A stretch of 39,101 nt of DNA from Planctomycetota bacterium (GCA_016125255.1 WGMD01000041.1:1-39101), one strand, 5' to 3'; shown: positions 1 to 7,649, counted from the stretch's first letter. Notes: generated by a model not told the origin, from the sequence alone. A program made the numbers and translations.

Positions 1-1
1 G

Positions 2-1141
2 TTTTTCGGGGACCTGGCGACGAAGGCGCCGCACGGGCCGTACAACGTGCCTGACAAGTACGCTGATCCGTATCGTAAGCAGGGACTGACCGACACGATG
101 TCGCGATTTTACGGCATGATCGAGAATATTGACGAAAACCTCGGCGTGCTGCTGGCGAAGCTCGATGAATGGCATCTTCGCGACAACACGATTCTGATCT
201 TCATGTCCGACAACGGCTCGGCGGCGGGGATGCAAGGCAATAAAAAATGGCCCGGCTACAACGCTGACATGCGCGGCACCAAGGGCAGCGAATACGAAGG
301 CGGTCATCGAGTCCCGTGCTTCATTCAATGGCCCGCCGGGGGGATCGGCGACCCACGCAAGGAAAACAGCGGGCGCGATGAAGATTACTTGTCCGCTCAC
401 TTCGATCTCCAGCCGACCATTGAGGAACTCTGCGACGTCATGCATCCCGATGGCCCGCCGCGCGACGGCATCAGTCTCGCCACCCGAATCAGGAACCCCG
501 TCGCCCCCATGCCTGATCGCACCCTATTCGTGCACTCGCAGCGCGTGGCACATCCGATCGAATGGCGCAAGTGCTCGGTGATGACCCAACAGTGGCGCCT
601 CGTCAACGGCGATCAGCTTTACGAAATTCACAAGGATCCGGGCGAAACGAACAACCTGGCCAAAGACAATCCCGACGAAGTCGCGAAACTGCGGCAGGCC
701 TACATCGACTGGTGGAAAACGCTCGAGCCCGTGTTCGGCGACTACGTCCGCGCCGGCGTCGGGTCCGACAAGCAGAACCCGGTCGAGTTCATGTCGCACG
801 ACTGGCTGGTGGAGGATCAGCGGGATTCGCCGTGGGCGCAGGAACTTGTCAAGCGGGGGTTGATGACCAGCGGACCGTGGGCGATCGATGTGTTGCGCGA
901 CGGTAAGTACGAAGTGACGCTCTCGCGCTGGCCGCTGCATCTGAATCAGTCAGCCGAGGCGGTGCATGCGAAGCTGACCATCGGCGGGCAAACAGTTGAG
1001 AAGGATGTCACACTCGCCGATACGTCCGTCAAATTCACGCTGACGCTGCCCAAGGGACCGGCGATGATGCAGAGCTGGCTGACCACGCCTGAGGGTAAAG
1101 TGCGCGGGGCGTATTTTGCGACGGTGAAGCGCGTCGAGTGA
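2..1141 (+). CDS. Sulfatase (arylsulfatase family), 3' part only
   Basis: The reading frame is open from the left edge, so only the last 379 residues are present. Hydrolysis of sulfate esters, usually on polysaccharides outside the cytoplasm, is the known family role. Visible features are TKAPHGPY near the edge, FMSDNGS (a metal-binding Asp-Asn pair) about 60 residues on, and KGSEYEGGHRVP soon after, all typical of the second half of the alkaline-phosphatase-fold sulfatase domain. LYEIHKDPGETNNLA is the usual sulfatase closing motif. A tail of about 160 residues follows it and looks like a C-terminal beta-domain (GKYEVTLSRWP). The CxPxR site converted to formylglycine, and any signal peptide, lie outside the window, so activity and substrate cannot be judged. 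A GTG at 47 is internal and is not the start. Confidence 0.92.
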   Translation, partial: FFGDLATKAPHGPYNVPDKYADPYRKQGLTDTMSRFYGMIENIDENLGVLLAKLDEWHLRDNTILIFMSDNGSAAGMQGNKKWPGYNADMRGTKGSEYEGGHRVPCFIQWPAGGIGDPRKENSGRDEDYLSAHFDLQPTIEELCDVMHPDGPPRDGISLATRIRNPVAPMPDRTLFVHSQRVAHPIEWRKCSVMTQQWRLVNGDQLYEIHKDPGETNNLAKDNPDEVAKLRQAYIDWWKTLEPVFGDYVRAGVGSDKQNPVEFMSHDWLVEDQRDSPWAQELVKRGLMTSGPWAIDVLRDGKYEVTLSRWPLHLNQSAEAVHAKLTIGGQTVEKDVTLADTSVKFTLTLPKGPAMMQSWLTTPEGKVRGAYFATVKRVE

Positions 1142-1165
1142 AAACTCGAAACTCGAAACACGACA
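1142..1165. repeat. Short imperfect tandem repeat of ACTCGAA units
   Basis: Directly after the sulfatase stop codon the 7-base unit ACTCGAA occurs twice in tandem and runs into a degenerate third unit (ACACGA). It resembles the other low-complexity intergenic repeats in this window but shares no word with them. No function is visible. Confidence 0.45.
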
Positions 1166-1196
1166 TGCATCCGGTCTTGTCTGAACCCTGAACCTC

Positions 1197-1230
1197 AAAT
1201 AAAAACCGCCGAGTTCAAGAACTCGGCGGT
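1197..1230 (-). terminator. Rho-independent terminator of rpmB
   Basis: A perfect 11-bp stem (ACCGCCGAGTT at 1205-1215 with AACTCGGCGGT at 1220-1230) and a 4-base loop lie 35 bases beyond the rpmB stop. Read leftward, the stem is followed by TTTTATTT, the U-tract expected for a minus-strand terminator. Read rightward, the stem is followed by G residues, so it should not stop the sulfatase transcript. Confidence 0.85.
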
Positions 1231-1264
1231 GGGGGAGGGATGCCTCTGATGAAGCCCGCGGGTG

Positions 1265-1534
1265 TTACGCGGCAGCTTCTTCGCCCTTGTAGGCGAACTT
1301 GCGCTTCAGCGGCTTGGTGACGAGTCCCATGCGGATGGCCTTCGTGGAGACCTTGATCCGGGTGGGCTTGCCGTCGACGATCGCTGTGAGCGTCTGAATG
1401 TTGGGGCGGAACTTGCGCTTGGTTTTGCCGGTGATCTTCTTACCGACGCCGCCAAGGTACTTGGCCTTACCGCGGTAGCGGAGACTGCGGCCGGTCGTGG
1501 TTTTGCGTCCAGTAAATGCACATACGCGGGGCAT
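1265..1534 (-). CDS. rpmB: 50S ribosomal protein bL28
   Basis: This 89-residue basic protein is a structural component of the large ribosomal subunit. The start MPRVCAFTGRKTTTGRS is the bL28 signature. FRPNIQ in the middle and the Arg/Lys-rich body also fit. The first Cys (position 5) is kept, but the second zinc-ribbon Cys pair is absent, so this appears to be a C-minus form. The length is normal for the family, with a short Ala-rich end (GEEAAA). The start has TAGGAAG about 7 bases upstream as a ribosome site. The gene is monocistronic, with its own near-consensus promoter at 1574-1602 and its own terminator at 1197-1230. Confidence 0.97.
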   Translation of the reverse strand: MPRVCAFTGRKTTTGRSLRYRGKAKYLGGVGKKITGKTKRKFRPNIQTLTAIVDGKPTRIKVSTKAIRMGLVTKPLKRKFAYKGEEAAA

Positions 1535-1573
1535 GGCGGTCTTCCTAGCTGGGGGTTCGATTTCGAGCCCGCA

Positions 1574-1602
1574 AGTATACCCGGCCGGCCCCGGTCAAGC
1601 AA
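1574..1602 (-). promoter_or_regulatory. Sigma-70-type promoter of rpmB
   Basis: On the minus strand TTGCTT (1602-1597) is separated by 17 bases from TATACT (1579-1574). The transcript would start near 1567 and carry a leader of about 32 bases with a Shine-Dalgarno. An alternative -35, TTGACC, would leave only 13 bases of spacing. Confidence 0.6.
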
Positions 1603-1629
1603 ATTCCCGGCCGTACTTTCCGGCGGCGC

Positions 1630-1658
1630 TTGCCTGATCCGTCCCCGCCTGCAATAAT
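1630..1658 (+). promoter_or_regulatory. Sigma-70-type promoter of rpsU-rsfS
   Basis: TTGCCT (1630-1635), a 17-base spacer and AATAAT (1653-1658) give a good promoter. The expected start is near 1665, with a leader of about 60 bases. An 8-bp inverted repeat, CCTGATCC at 1633-1640 and GGATCAGG at 1669-1676, brackets the -10 and the start point. It could be an operator, or a fold that forms only in transcripts starting upstream. Confidence 0.5.
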
Positions 1659-1727
1659 ACCGGGCTCAGGATCAGGACACGCTAACCCGAACACGGACCG
1701 ATAGACTCCGAAGGATACACGAAGCTT

Positions 1728-1949
1728 ATGGCGATTCGCATCAAAGGCCGCGGCGGTGAGTCGGTGGAGCAAATGCTCCGTCGCTTCAAGAAAATGTGCG
1801 AAAAGGAAGGCCTGACCAAGGACATCAAGAAGAACGCCTACTACGAGAAGCCCTCCGAGCGCAAGCGCCGCGCCATGCGCAAGAGCGTCAAGCGCAACGT
1901 CAAGACCGACGGTCCGGCCCCGCGCCGTCCCGCCCGTCCGGCTCGCTGA
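1728..1949 (+). CDS. rpsU: 30S ribosomal protein bS21
   Basis: This 73-residue, very basic protein of the small subunit platform lies close to the anti-Shine-Dalgarno region and helps initiation. The body GGESVEQMLRRFKKMCEKEG and the run KPSERKRRAMRK are diagnostic. The C-terminus is extended by a Pro/Arg/Ala tail (APRRPARPAR) beyond the usual end, a low-complexity extension that also occurs in other GC-rich bacteria. AAGGA at 1711-1715 is a rather distant ribosome site (12 bases). rsfS follows after 36 bases on the same strand, probably in one operon. Confidence 0.96.
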   Translation: MAIRIKGRGGESVEQMLRRFKKMCEKEGLTKDIKKNAYYEKPSERKRRAMRKSVKRNVKTDGPAPRRPARPAR

Positions 1950-1985
1950 TCTTTTGGGTCGGTCCACTCGCCGATCCCTCGACTG

Positions 1986-2420
1986 ATGACCGACCCCTCA
2001 CATCAACCCTCGCACGACTCGGCAGCGGATGAAGGTCAAACCTTCGCCGCTCATGCCGCGCGCGTGCTCGCCGACAGCAACTGCCAGGACATCATCGTGC
2101 AGGACCTGCGCGGCCTGAGCCAGGTCACCGACTTCTTCGTCATCGCCTCCGGCACCAGTCATCGCCAGATTCAGTCCGTCGCCGACGACGTCGCCCGACT
2201 CGCCCGCCATGAAGGTCGCGAAGCGATCAGCATCTCCGGCCGCAATGACACGGCTTGGGTCGTTGCCGACTTTTTCGATGTGGTCATCCATCTGTTCGAT
2301 CCGCAGACACGCTCCTACTACGACCTCGAATCGCTCTGGCATGACGCGGCGCGCGTCGATTGGCGCAGCATGACCAAACCCGGTCAGTTCACGCAGATTC
2401 TCGCGCGGCAGAACGTGTAG
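1986..2420 (+). CDS. rsfS: Ribosome silencing factor RsfS (Iojap family)
   Basis: RsfS binds uL14 on the free 50S subunit and blocks joining of the 30S subunit, lowering translation when nutrients run out. The 144-residue protein shows the family core: IIVQDLRGLSQVTDFFVIASG at roughly 35-55 (one interior stretch quoted in part), then SHRQIQSVADDV, WVVADFFDVVIHLF and RSYYDLESLWHDA. Its distance from rpsU (36 bases) suggests co-transcription, which fits a shared ribosome theme. No Shine-Dalgarno is evident before the ATG at 1986, so translation may depend on rpsU. In many bacteria rsfS lies beside nadD; that partner is missing here. Confidence 0.94.
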   Translation: MTDPSHQPSHDSAADEGQTFAAHAARVLADSNCQDIIVQDLRGLSQVTDFFVIASGTSHRQIQSVADDVARLARHEGREAISISGRNDTAWVVADFFDVVIHLFDPQTRSYYDLESLWHDAARVDWRSMTKPGQFTQILARQNV

Positions 2421-2530
2421 GGACGTGTCACCCATTGGGTTTTATGTTTCCGTTGAGCCGCGACCCGCAGGGGAGCGTCGGCGTGTAGCACCCGTCGACA
2501 GCGCCGCCGCCGGCGAATAGGATGGTCGGC

Positions 2531-4135
2531 ATGGCCCGCCTGCGCATCAGTCTCGCCAACAAATGCCAGATTCTCTTTGGCCTGGCCGTGCTGCTGATTC
2601 TTTCGGCCGCGCTGTTCGTGCCTTGGCTCCGCATGCAGAAGCTCGTCGAGGAGTCGCAGCGCGAGATCGCGCGCGAGCTGGCGGACGCGTGGCTTGCCGA
2701 TCTGATCCAACTCGCCGGCTCCATCGAGGGCTCGCCCGAGCCGCTTGTCGACGCGGAGGAACAGGCGTCGCGCCGTCTCCGCCTCATTAACGAGCAGCAG
2801 TTCGTGAGCGAGTCGCTGCGCGATCCGTTCATCGCCGATGCGCTGGAAACATTCGAGGAATCGCCGACGACGCGCGATCTGATCCGCGTAGTCCACGCCG
2901 CCGACGGCGAGAAGGTCTATCGCTACGCCCGCGCGATCCGGCACTCGGATATCGAACGCGCCCGGGGCGGCGGCGCGTCGGGCCTCGCCGCCACGCAGGT
3001 CGCCGATCCCCTCAAAGCCGTGCTCACCATCGAAATGCGGGCCGGCTGGGCCTCCCGCCAGCTCCTCCTCAACGGCGTCTATATCATCATCGCCGGGCTG
3101 ATCGCCTCGCTGTTCGCCATCGCCGTCTTCTGGTTCATTCTCACGCGCATCATCCTCTCGCCCGTGCGCGTCCTGCGCGAAACCGCCGAGAAGGTCGCCG
3201 AGGGTGATCTGAACATCCGCGCCGATATCAACACCGGCGACGAGTTCGAGCAGCTTTCCGACACGTTCAACACCATGCTCGCTTCGCTCAAAACCTCGCA
3301 GGACAAGCTGCGCGAGCTCAACCGCCAGCTCGACCTGAAGCTCGGCGAGCTGGCCGAGTCGAACCTGACGCTCTTTGAAGCCAATCGCATCAAGGGCGAC
3401 TTCCTCGCCAACGTGTCGCACGAGCTTCGCACCCCGCTCAATTCGATCATCGGTTTCGCCGAGGTGCTCAGCGACTCGATCGCCGGCGCCGATGCGCCCG
3501 GCAATGACAAGCGCCTGCGGTACATTCAGAACATCCTCACGTCGAGCCGCTCGCTATTGACGATGATCACGGAGCTGCTCGATCTGGCGAAGATCGAAGC
3601 GGGGCGGATCGATCTGCACATCGAGCCCATGAGCGTCAGCGACACGTGCGAGACGTTGCTCGCCCTGATTCGCCCGCAGGCGGACCGCGAGGAGATCACG
3701 CTCACGAAGAACCTCGCCCGCGACCTGCCCGTGGTGCAGACGGACCCGGGCAAGTTTCAGCAGATCATCTTCAATTTTCTCTCCAATGCCGTGAAGTTCA
3801 CGCCTGCCGGCGGCCGCGTCGAACTGGGCGGCGGGGCGGTTGTGCATGACGGCAACACGACCGCCGTGCGCGTGTGGGTCCGCGACACCGGTCCGGGCAT
3901 CGCCGTCGAGCATCAGGAGGAGATCTTCGATAAGTTCCGCCAGCTTGATTCATCACACACGAAGGAACACGGCGGCACCGGGCTGGGCCTGGCCATCAGT
4001 CGCGAACTGGCCCGCCTTCTGGACGGCCGCATCGAGCTTGACTCCGACCTCGGCCGCGGCGCGACCTTCAGTCTGGTCATCCCGCTCATCCTTGTCGAAA
4101 AGTCCGAAACGCTCATGCCCGACCTGGCGTCCTGA
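2531..4135 (+). CDS. Orphan membrane sensor histidine kinase (HAMP-HisKA-HATPase)
   Basis: This 534-residue two-component sensor has a first membrane segment at about 13-33, an extracytoplasmic sensor region of about 145 residues with no domain I can name, and a second membrane segment at about 178-206. A HAMP domain follows (LSPVRVLRETAEKVAEGDL), then a coiled coil. The phospho-acceptor is His297 in NVSHELRTPLNSIIGFAEVL. The ATPase domain has its N box at about 415 (NFLSNAVKF), DTGPGI at about 451 and GGTGLGLA at about 481. I chose the ATG at 2531 because AGGA lies 8 bases upstream; an ATG at 2522 adds three residues. No response regulator is adjacent. The next gene encodes a CpxP/Spy-like secreted protein that could act on the sensor region (inference). 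Confidence 0.95.
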   Translation: MARLRISLANKCQILFGLAVLLILSAALFVPWLRMQKLVEESQREIARELADAWLADLIQLAGSIEGSPEPLVDAEEQASRRLRLINEQQFVSESLRDPFIADALETFEESPTTRDLIRVVHAADGEKVYRYARAIRHSDIERARGGGASGLAATQVADPLKAVLTIEMRAGWASRQLLLNGVYIIIAGLIASLFAIAVFWFILTRIILSPVRVLRETAEKVAEGDLNIRADINTGDEFEQLSDTFNTMLASLKTSQDKLRELNRQLDLKLGELAESNLTLFEANRIKGDFLANVSHELRTPLNSIIGFAEVLSDSIAGADAPGNDKRLRYIQNILTSSRSLLTMITELLDLAKIEAGRIDLHIEPMSVSDTCETLLALIRPQADREEITLTKNLARDLPVVQTDPGKFQQIIFNFLSNAVKFTPAGGRVELGGGAVVHDGNTTAVRVWVRDTGPGIAVEHQEEIFDKFRQLDSSHTKEHGGTGLGLAISRELARLLDGRIELDSDLGRGATFSLVIPLILVEKSETLMPDLAS

Positions 4136-4171
4136 GGCGAAAATTTTCTCGCAAACGCGATGTTCTCCCCC

Positions 4172-4200
4172 TTGCGGCCCGTCGTCGCCGGAGGCATACT
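4172..4200 (+). promoter_or_regulatory. Promoter of the LTDEQ-repeat secreted protein gene
   Basis: TTGCGG (4172-4177), a 17-base spacer and CATACT (4195-4200) lie in the gap after the kinase gene. Transcription would begin near 4207 and give a leader of about 74 bases ending in a strong Shine-Dalgarno. The small gene can therefore be made independently of the kinase. Confidence 0.45.
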
Positions 4201-4280
4201 GCTGTCGGTGGAGCCGTCGTTGTGTGTGTTATGGATGGCCGAGTTGTGCCGGGTCAGATCAACTTTTTAAGGAGCCATGT

Positions 4281-4649
4281 ATGAAGCGCTTTGTGATGGG
4301 ACTATGTGTGGTGATGGTGGTGATGATGTCGCTGGCGGCGATCGCTGAGGAAAAGGCGGACAAGGCCAAGGGGCACGTCTACGCCCCGTTCAACAACCTC
4401 AAGCTCACCGATGAGCAGCGCGAGAAGGTCATCGCCATCCAGTCCAAGATTCGCGAGCAGATCAAGGCGCTGGAGCAGCAGGAGCACGAGCAGGTCATGG
4501 CCGTGCTGACCGACGAGCAGAAGGCCGAGTTCGCCAAGAGCGAAGAGGAAGCCGCCGCCAAGCGCCGCGACTACGCCAAGAAGTATCAGGAAAAGAAGAA
4601 GGCGGAGGAAGCCGAGAAGGCCAAAGAGAAGGAAAAAGACAGCAAGTGA
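4281..4649 (+). CDS. Small secreted LTDEQ-repeat protein (Spy/CpxP-like)
   Basis: The 122-residue protein has a signal peptide at about 1-22 (MKRFVMG, a Val/Met-rich core, then SLAAIA). Its mature part is almost wholly helical and charged. LTDEQ occurs twice, at 42-46 and 76-80, with a spacing like that of the paired LTxxQ motifs of Spy, CpxP and related periplasmic chaperones. The last 40 residues are a Lys/Glu-rich coiled coil (KKKAEEAEKAKEKEKDSK). AAGGAG lies 6 bases before the ATG and fixes the start. The gene sits 145 bases after a HAMP sensor kinase on the same strand, has its own promoter, and ends in a strong terminator. Membership of the Spy/CpxP family is inferred from motifs and architecture; it could instead be an unrelated helical periplasmic protein. 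Confidence 0.8.
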   Translation: MKRFVMGLCVVMVVMMSLAAIAEEKADKAKGHVYAPFNNLKLTDEQREKVIAIQSKIREQIKALEQQEHEQVMAVLTDEQKAEFAKSEEEAAAKRRDYAKKYQEKKKAEEAEKAKEKEKDSK

Positions 4650-4666
4650 TTTTCGCGAACATCATC

Positions 4667-4706
4667 AGCGGTCCGAGCGGCGGGGACATCGCTCGGGCCG
4701 CTTTTT
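4667..4706 (+). terminator. Rho-independent terminator after the LTDEQ-repeat gene
   Basis: AGCGGTCCGAGCG (4667-4679) pairs with CGCTCGGGCCGCT (4690-4702), with one T-G pair, and is followed by TTTTT (4702-4706). It ends 18 bases after the coding stop. On the minus strand there is no U-tract, so it is one-directional. Confidence 0.85.
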
Positions 4707-4713
4707 CATGCGC

Positions 4714-4998
4714 TCAGAGCAGCGACTTCAGTTCCTTGTCAACCTCCGGGAAGTACCGGCGGATGACGGCGCAGTCGAACTTGCGCATGATCGCCCCCAC
4801 CGGCTCGCGCGACAATAAAAAGGCGAACGCCGCCTTGATCACACGCTCCGGCGACACCTGCCCGTGGCACCAAAGATCGTAATCCGCCCAATTGAGCGTC
4901 ACATCAAAATCGTGCCGCCGTCCGTCCTCGTCCACCGCGACCTGGAATTTCCATCCGTGCCCGGTGTCCTCTTCGGTTTTGACATCCACGTTCGCCAT
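4714..4998 (-). CDS. Small protein of unknown function
   Basis: I do not recognise a named family. The 94-residue protein starts MANVDVKTEEDTGHGWKF and contains TLNWADYDLWCHGQVSPE, then an amphipathic half (RVIKAAFAFLLSREPVGAIMRKF) and a charged end (FPEVDKELKSLL). It has no signal peptide or membrane segment. Codon use matches its neighbours and the protein is well balanced in composition, so it is probably real. An upstream ATG at 5016 would add six residues. I prefer 4998 because a -10-like TATGCT (5010-5005) ends exactly six bases before it, as in other apparently leaderless genes here. It is divergent from rsmB. Confidence 0.75.
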   Translation of the reverse strand: MANVDVKTEEDTGHGWKFQVAVDEDGRRHDFDVTLNWADYDLWCHGQVSPERVIKAAFAFLLSREPVGAIMRKFDCAVIRRYFPEVDKELKSLL

Positions 4999-5004
4999 GC
5001 ACGA

Positions 5005-5010
5005 AGCATA
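5005..5010 (-). promoter_or_regulatory. Candidate -10 element placing the start at the ATG of the 4998 gene
   Basis: TATGCT on the minus strand is separated from the ATG by six bases (TCGTGC) with no Shine-Dalgarno, so the predicted transcript starts at the A of the ATG. No convincing -35 is seen. On the other strand TACACT (5030-5035) may serve rsmB. Confidence 0.3.
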
Positions 5011-5044
5011 ACACAATCGCGCAGCCCGCTACACTATGGGTCCC

Positions 5045-6331
5045 ATGAGCCCCGCGCGCCGACAAGTTGTCAAAACGCTCGCCCGTCAGTTGAAGACAGG
5101 TCGCTCGATCACCGCGCTGTCGATCGACACGACCGACATCGATCCGCGCGAGGCGCGCCTCGCCGTGGCGATTCACCGCACGGTGCTTCAGCGCTTCGCC
5201 ACGCTCGAATACCTCATCGACCGGCATCTGAAAAAGCCGTTGAGGACGCTTGAGCCCACACTACAAGCCGTGCTTGTCAGCGGGGCGGCTCAATTGTTTT
5301 TCATGGACAAGCTTCCGGCCCACGCGGTTGTGGACGAATCCGTCAAAATCGCGCGGCAATTTCTCCGCGCGGGGGCGGGGAAGATGGCCAACGCCGTGCT
5401 TCGACGCCTCGCCGATCTGCCGCGACATGTCGAACAGCACACGACGTATGCGCCAGCGGCGGATCGACTGCCGCTGATGGACGGCGCATTGATCTTCGAG
5501 AGCGATCTATTGCCGGCGACGAGCCACATGGACGCGCATCTGGCGGCGGCGACGAGTCACAGCGTCGAATTGGTCAAGGCGTGGCGCGAGCAGCATGGCG
5601 CTGCGGCGCTGCCGCTGCTATTGCATTCGCTGGTGAATCCGCCGACGATCGTGCGAAGTCCGGCGCCGCCGCCGCTGGATTTGGCTGAGGCGCATGAGCG
5701 GGCGGGGTTTTATGTTTGGCGGGGGACGCATGCGGCGTTGGTGACGTTTTTGAATGCGGGACCGGGGCGATGGGTGCAGGACCCGACGTCGTTTATGCCG
5801 GTGGATGCGACATCGGACCTGGCGCCCGGGTGCATCATCGACTACTGCGCCGGGCGCGGGACCAAATCGCGACAATTGCGATTCACACACCCCGCCGCCC
5901 AGATCATCGCGACCGACCCGGATGCGGAACGCTTTGCGGATCTGGCCCAAGTCCCCGGCGTCACGGCGGCGCATATGGACGCCATGACGATGCACACGGG
6001 CAGGGCCGACCTGCTCGTGCTCGACGTGCCATGCTCCAATACCGGCGTGCTGGCCCGCCGGCCCGAAGCCCGCTACCGATTTCACGCACGGTCGCTCGCC
6101 TCGCTGACCGAACTTCAACGCGACATCGTGGACCGTGCGCTCCCGCTGCTTTCGACCACCGGCATGTTGCTCTACGCCACCTGCTCCATCGACCCGGCGG
6201 AAAATCAGCAGCAGGTGCGACATACCATGCAAACGCACGGCTTGAAACTAATCCGCGAACATCTGACTTTGCCCGCCGGCGTCGAAACGACGTATCACGA
6301 CGGCGGATACTTCGCGCTCTTGGCGTGCTGA
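5045..6331 (+). CDS. rsmB: 16S rRNA m5C967 methyltransferase RsmB
   Basis: RsmB methylates C967 of 16S rRNA with S-adenosylmethionine. This 428-residue version has the usual N-terminal NusB-like RNA-binding domain (about 1-120; KPLRTLEPTLQAVLVSGAAQ, AVVDESVKIAR), a linker, and the Rossmann methyltransferase domain. The SAM loop is at about 262-275 (IIDYCAGRGTKS, with YCAGRG where DxCAAPGGKT is usual). The PC motif LDVPCSNTG carries Cys330 and the TC motif LYATCSIDP carries Cys380, the two cysteines of the RsmB/RsmF mechanism. The SAM loop differs from the standard Ala-Pro-Gly-Gly, so this is a divergent member. The ATG at 5036 is an alternative start, but it directly abuts a -10-like TACACT, so 5045 is favoured. 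Codon choice shifts sharply in the linker, at about 5633-5815. Confidence 0.9.
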   Translation: MSPARRQVVKTLARQLKTGRSITALSIDTTDIDPREARLAVAIHRTVLQRFATLEYLIDRHLKKPLRTLEPTLQAVLVSGAAQLFFMDKLPAHAVVDESVKIARQFLRAGAGKMANAVLRRLADLPRHVEQHTTYAPAADRLPLMDGALIFESDLLPATSHMDAHLAAATSHSVELVKAWREQHGAAALPLLLHSLVNPPTIVRSPAPPPLDLAEAHERAGFYVWRGTHAALVTFLNAGPGRWVQDPTSFMPVDATSDLAPGCIIDYCAGRGTKSRQLRFTHPAAQIIATDPDAERFADLAQVPGVTAAHMDAMTMHTGRADLLVLDVPCSNTGVLARRPEARYRFHARSLASLTELQRDIVDRALPLLSTTGMLLYATCSIDPAENQQQVRHTMQTHGLKLIREHLTLPAGVETTYHDGGYFALLAC

Positions 6332-6465
6332 GCATGTTGCCGCGTTTGCAGAACCCATCCCATTGCCGTGCGTATCACATCCGGTGTCGATGATGCTTTT
6401 CACTTAACCCGTCCGTCCGGACAAGTTGTGGTTGCTGGCCAAACTCTACTCTCAAGGAGCATGCT

Positions 6466-7635
6466 ATGAACGCATCGGTGGTCGAGCTGCGCCCGGCGGA
6501 CGAGGGCGGGTATCGGGGCTGGACGATTTTGGGTCACAACCCGCTGTATCCGGCGAGCGCGGTGTGCATGATGATCGGATGTTTCGTGCTGAGCCGGTCG
6601 ATGGACCTGCACGCGGGCGGGGTGTGGAAACTGGCGGGATTGCTGGGGGTGCTCAATGCGTATGAACTGCTTTTGATCGTGACGGGGCTTTGGCTCATCC
6701 GCACGATGAAACTGCGGCTCGACGGGCGGCTGCTGCTGTTCGCCGAGCTGTTTTTCATCGTCGATGCCACCCATCTCAACGCCGAGCTGTTCGCGGCTGA
6801 TGTGCGGATCGGCGGCGTGATCAACGCACTGGTGCTGCTGCTTGCGATCCTCAAGCTGACGTGGATCGCGCAGGCACTACAAATGAAGATGACGCGCGGG
6901 CGATACGCGGTGATGGCGGTGATGATGGCGGGCCTGATGCTCTTGCCGGGGGCGCTGGCGATGACGTCGCATGTCATGGAGATCACACCGCGGGGGATGT
7001 TCGGCGTGTGGGGCGCGATCGGGGGGATGATCGGGCTGCTGGGAGTGGTGCCGGTGTCGCTGGGATTGGAGAAAGAGCGACCGCTCAATCGATTGCTCAA
7101 GCGATTGTTCGTCATCGCGGCGATCTTGTCGCTCGTCGCGCATGGGGCGATGCAGACCTGGGTGTATCGGGCGGAGTTTGATCCGGCGTATGCGGGGCCG
7201 GTGCTGGTGGGAGTGTCGCTTGTGTTCGGGCGCGAGCGGTGGGGGACGCGGTCGGCCTTGCTGGCGTGGGTGCTGCCGATGGCGGGGATCGCGGCGGCGA
7301 TGTTCGCGGCGCACGAACTGATTGGCGGTCGCACGCCTTTCGTGTTCACCCCGCTGCGCATCACGCTGATGGCGGCGGCGGGGGCGTATGTCATTCATGC
7401 CTGTCGGCATCGGGCATGGAAAGGCCTCATCACGGCGGGCCTCTGCGCCGCGGCGGCGGCGCAGGGGGTGACGACGGCGCAGATCATCGAAAACGCCTTC
7501 CGGTGCATCGGGTGGGTCATCGCAAATCTGCTGCCGCGCACGGCGTTTCAGTGGGGCGTCGTGTGCATCATGGCGGCGTTCGCATTGCTGGGCGGCGGAG
7601 CGATGTTGAGCCGACGGGGCAAGCGTGTGACGTAA
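6466..7635 (+). CDS. Polytopic membrane protein of unknown function
   Basis: I do not recognise the family. The 389-residue protein has about 20 hydrophilic N-terminal residues and then about ten hydrophobic segments, starting at LYPASAVCMMIGCFVL and running to VCIMAAFALLGGGAML, with a basic end (SRRGKRVT). Short charged loops (LRLDGRLLLFAELFFIVDATHLNAE, quoted in part; PLRITLMAAAG) give no catalytic or transport motif I can name. AAGGAG lies 6 bases before the ATG, a strong ribosome site. Codons here end mostly in G (GCG, GGG, CTG), unlike the C-ending style of hpf-xseA further right. The gene stands alone between rsmB and a convergent hydrolase gene. Confidence 0.85.
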   Translation: MNASVVELRPADEGGYRGWTILGHNPLYPASAVCMMIGCFVLSRSMDLHAGGVWKLAGLLGVLNAYELLLIVTGLWLIRTMKLRLDGRLLLFAELFFIVDATHLNAELFAADVRIGGVINALVLLLAILKLTWIAQALQMKMTRGRYAVMAVMMAGLMLLPGALAMTSHVMEITPRGMFGVWGAIGGMIGLLGVVPVSLGLEKERPLNRLLKRLFVIAAILSLVAHGAMQTWVYRAEFDPAYAGPVLVGVSLVFGRERWGTRSALLAWVLPMAGIAAAMFAAHELIGGRTPFVFTPLRITLMAAAGAYVIHACRHRAWKGLITAGLCAAAAAQGVTTAQIIENAFRCIGWVIANLLPRTAFQWGVVCIMAAFALLGGGAMLSRRGKRVT

Positions 7636-7649
7636 GCGGCAAGGCGTAC

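Noticed and set aside
1550-1580. TTCGATT-like T-arm suggesting a tRNA
   Set aside because: No acceptor or anticodon stem can be drawn around it, and it lies in the rpmB promoter-leader region.
2454-2480. GAGCCGCGACCCGCAGGGG word before the histidine kinase as a dispersed repeat
   Set aside because: It looks like the other intergenic words but occurs only once here, so the window gives no support for a repeat.
2384-3421. Long minus-strand open frame opposite the histidine kinase
   Set aside because: It mirrors a strongly supported gene, has low-complexity Ala/Gly/Asp/Arg composition and no motif. Long antisense frames are expected in GC-rich DNA.
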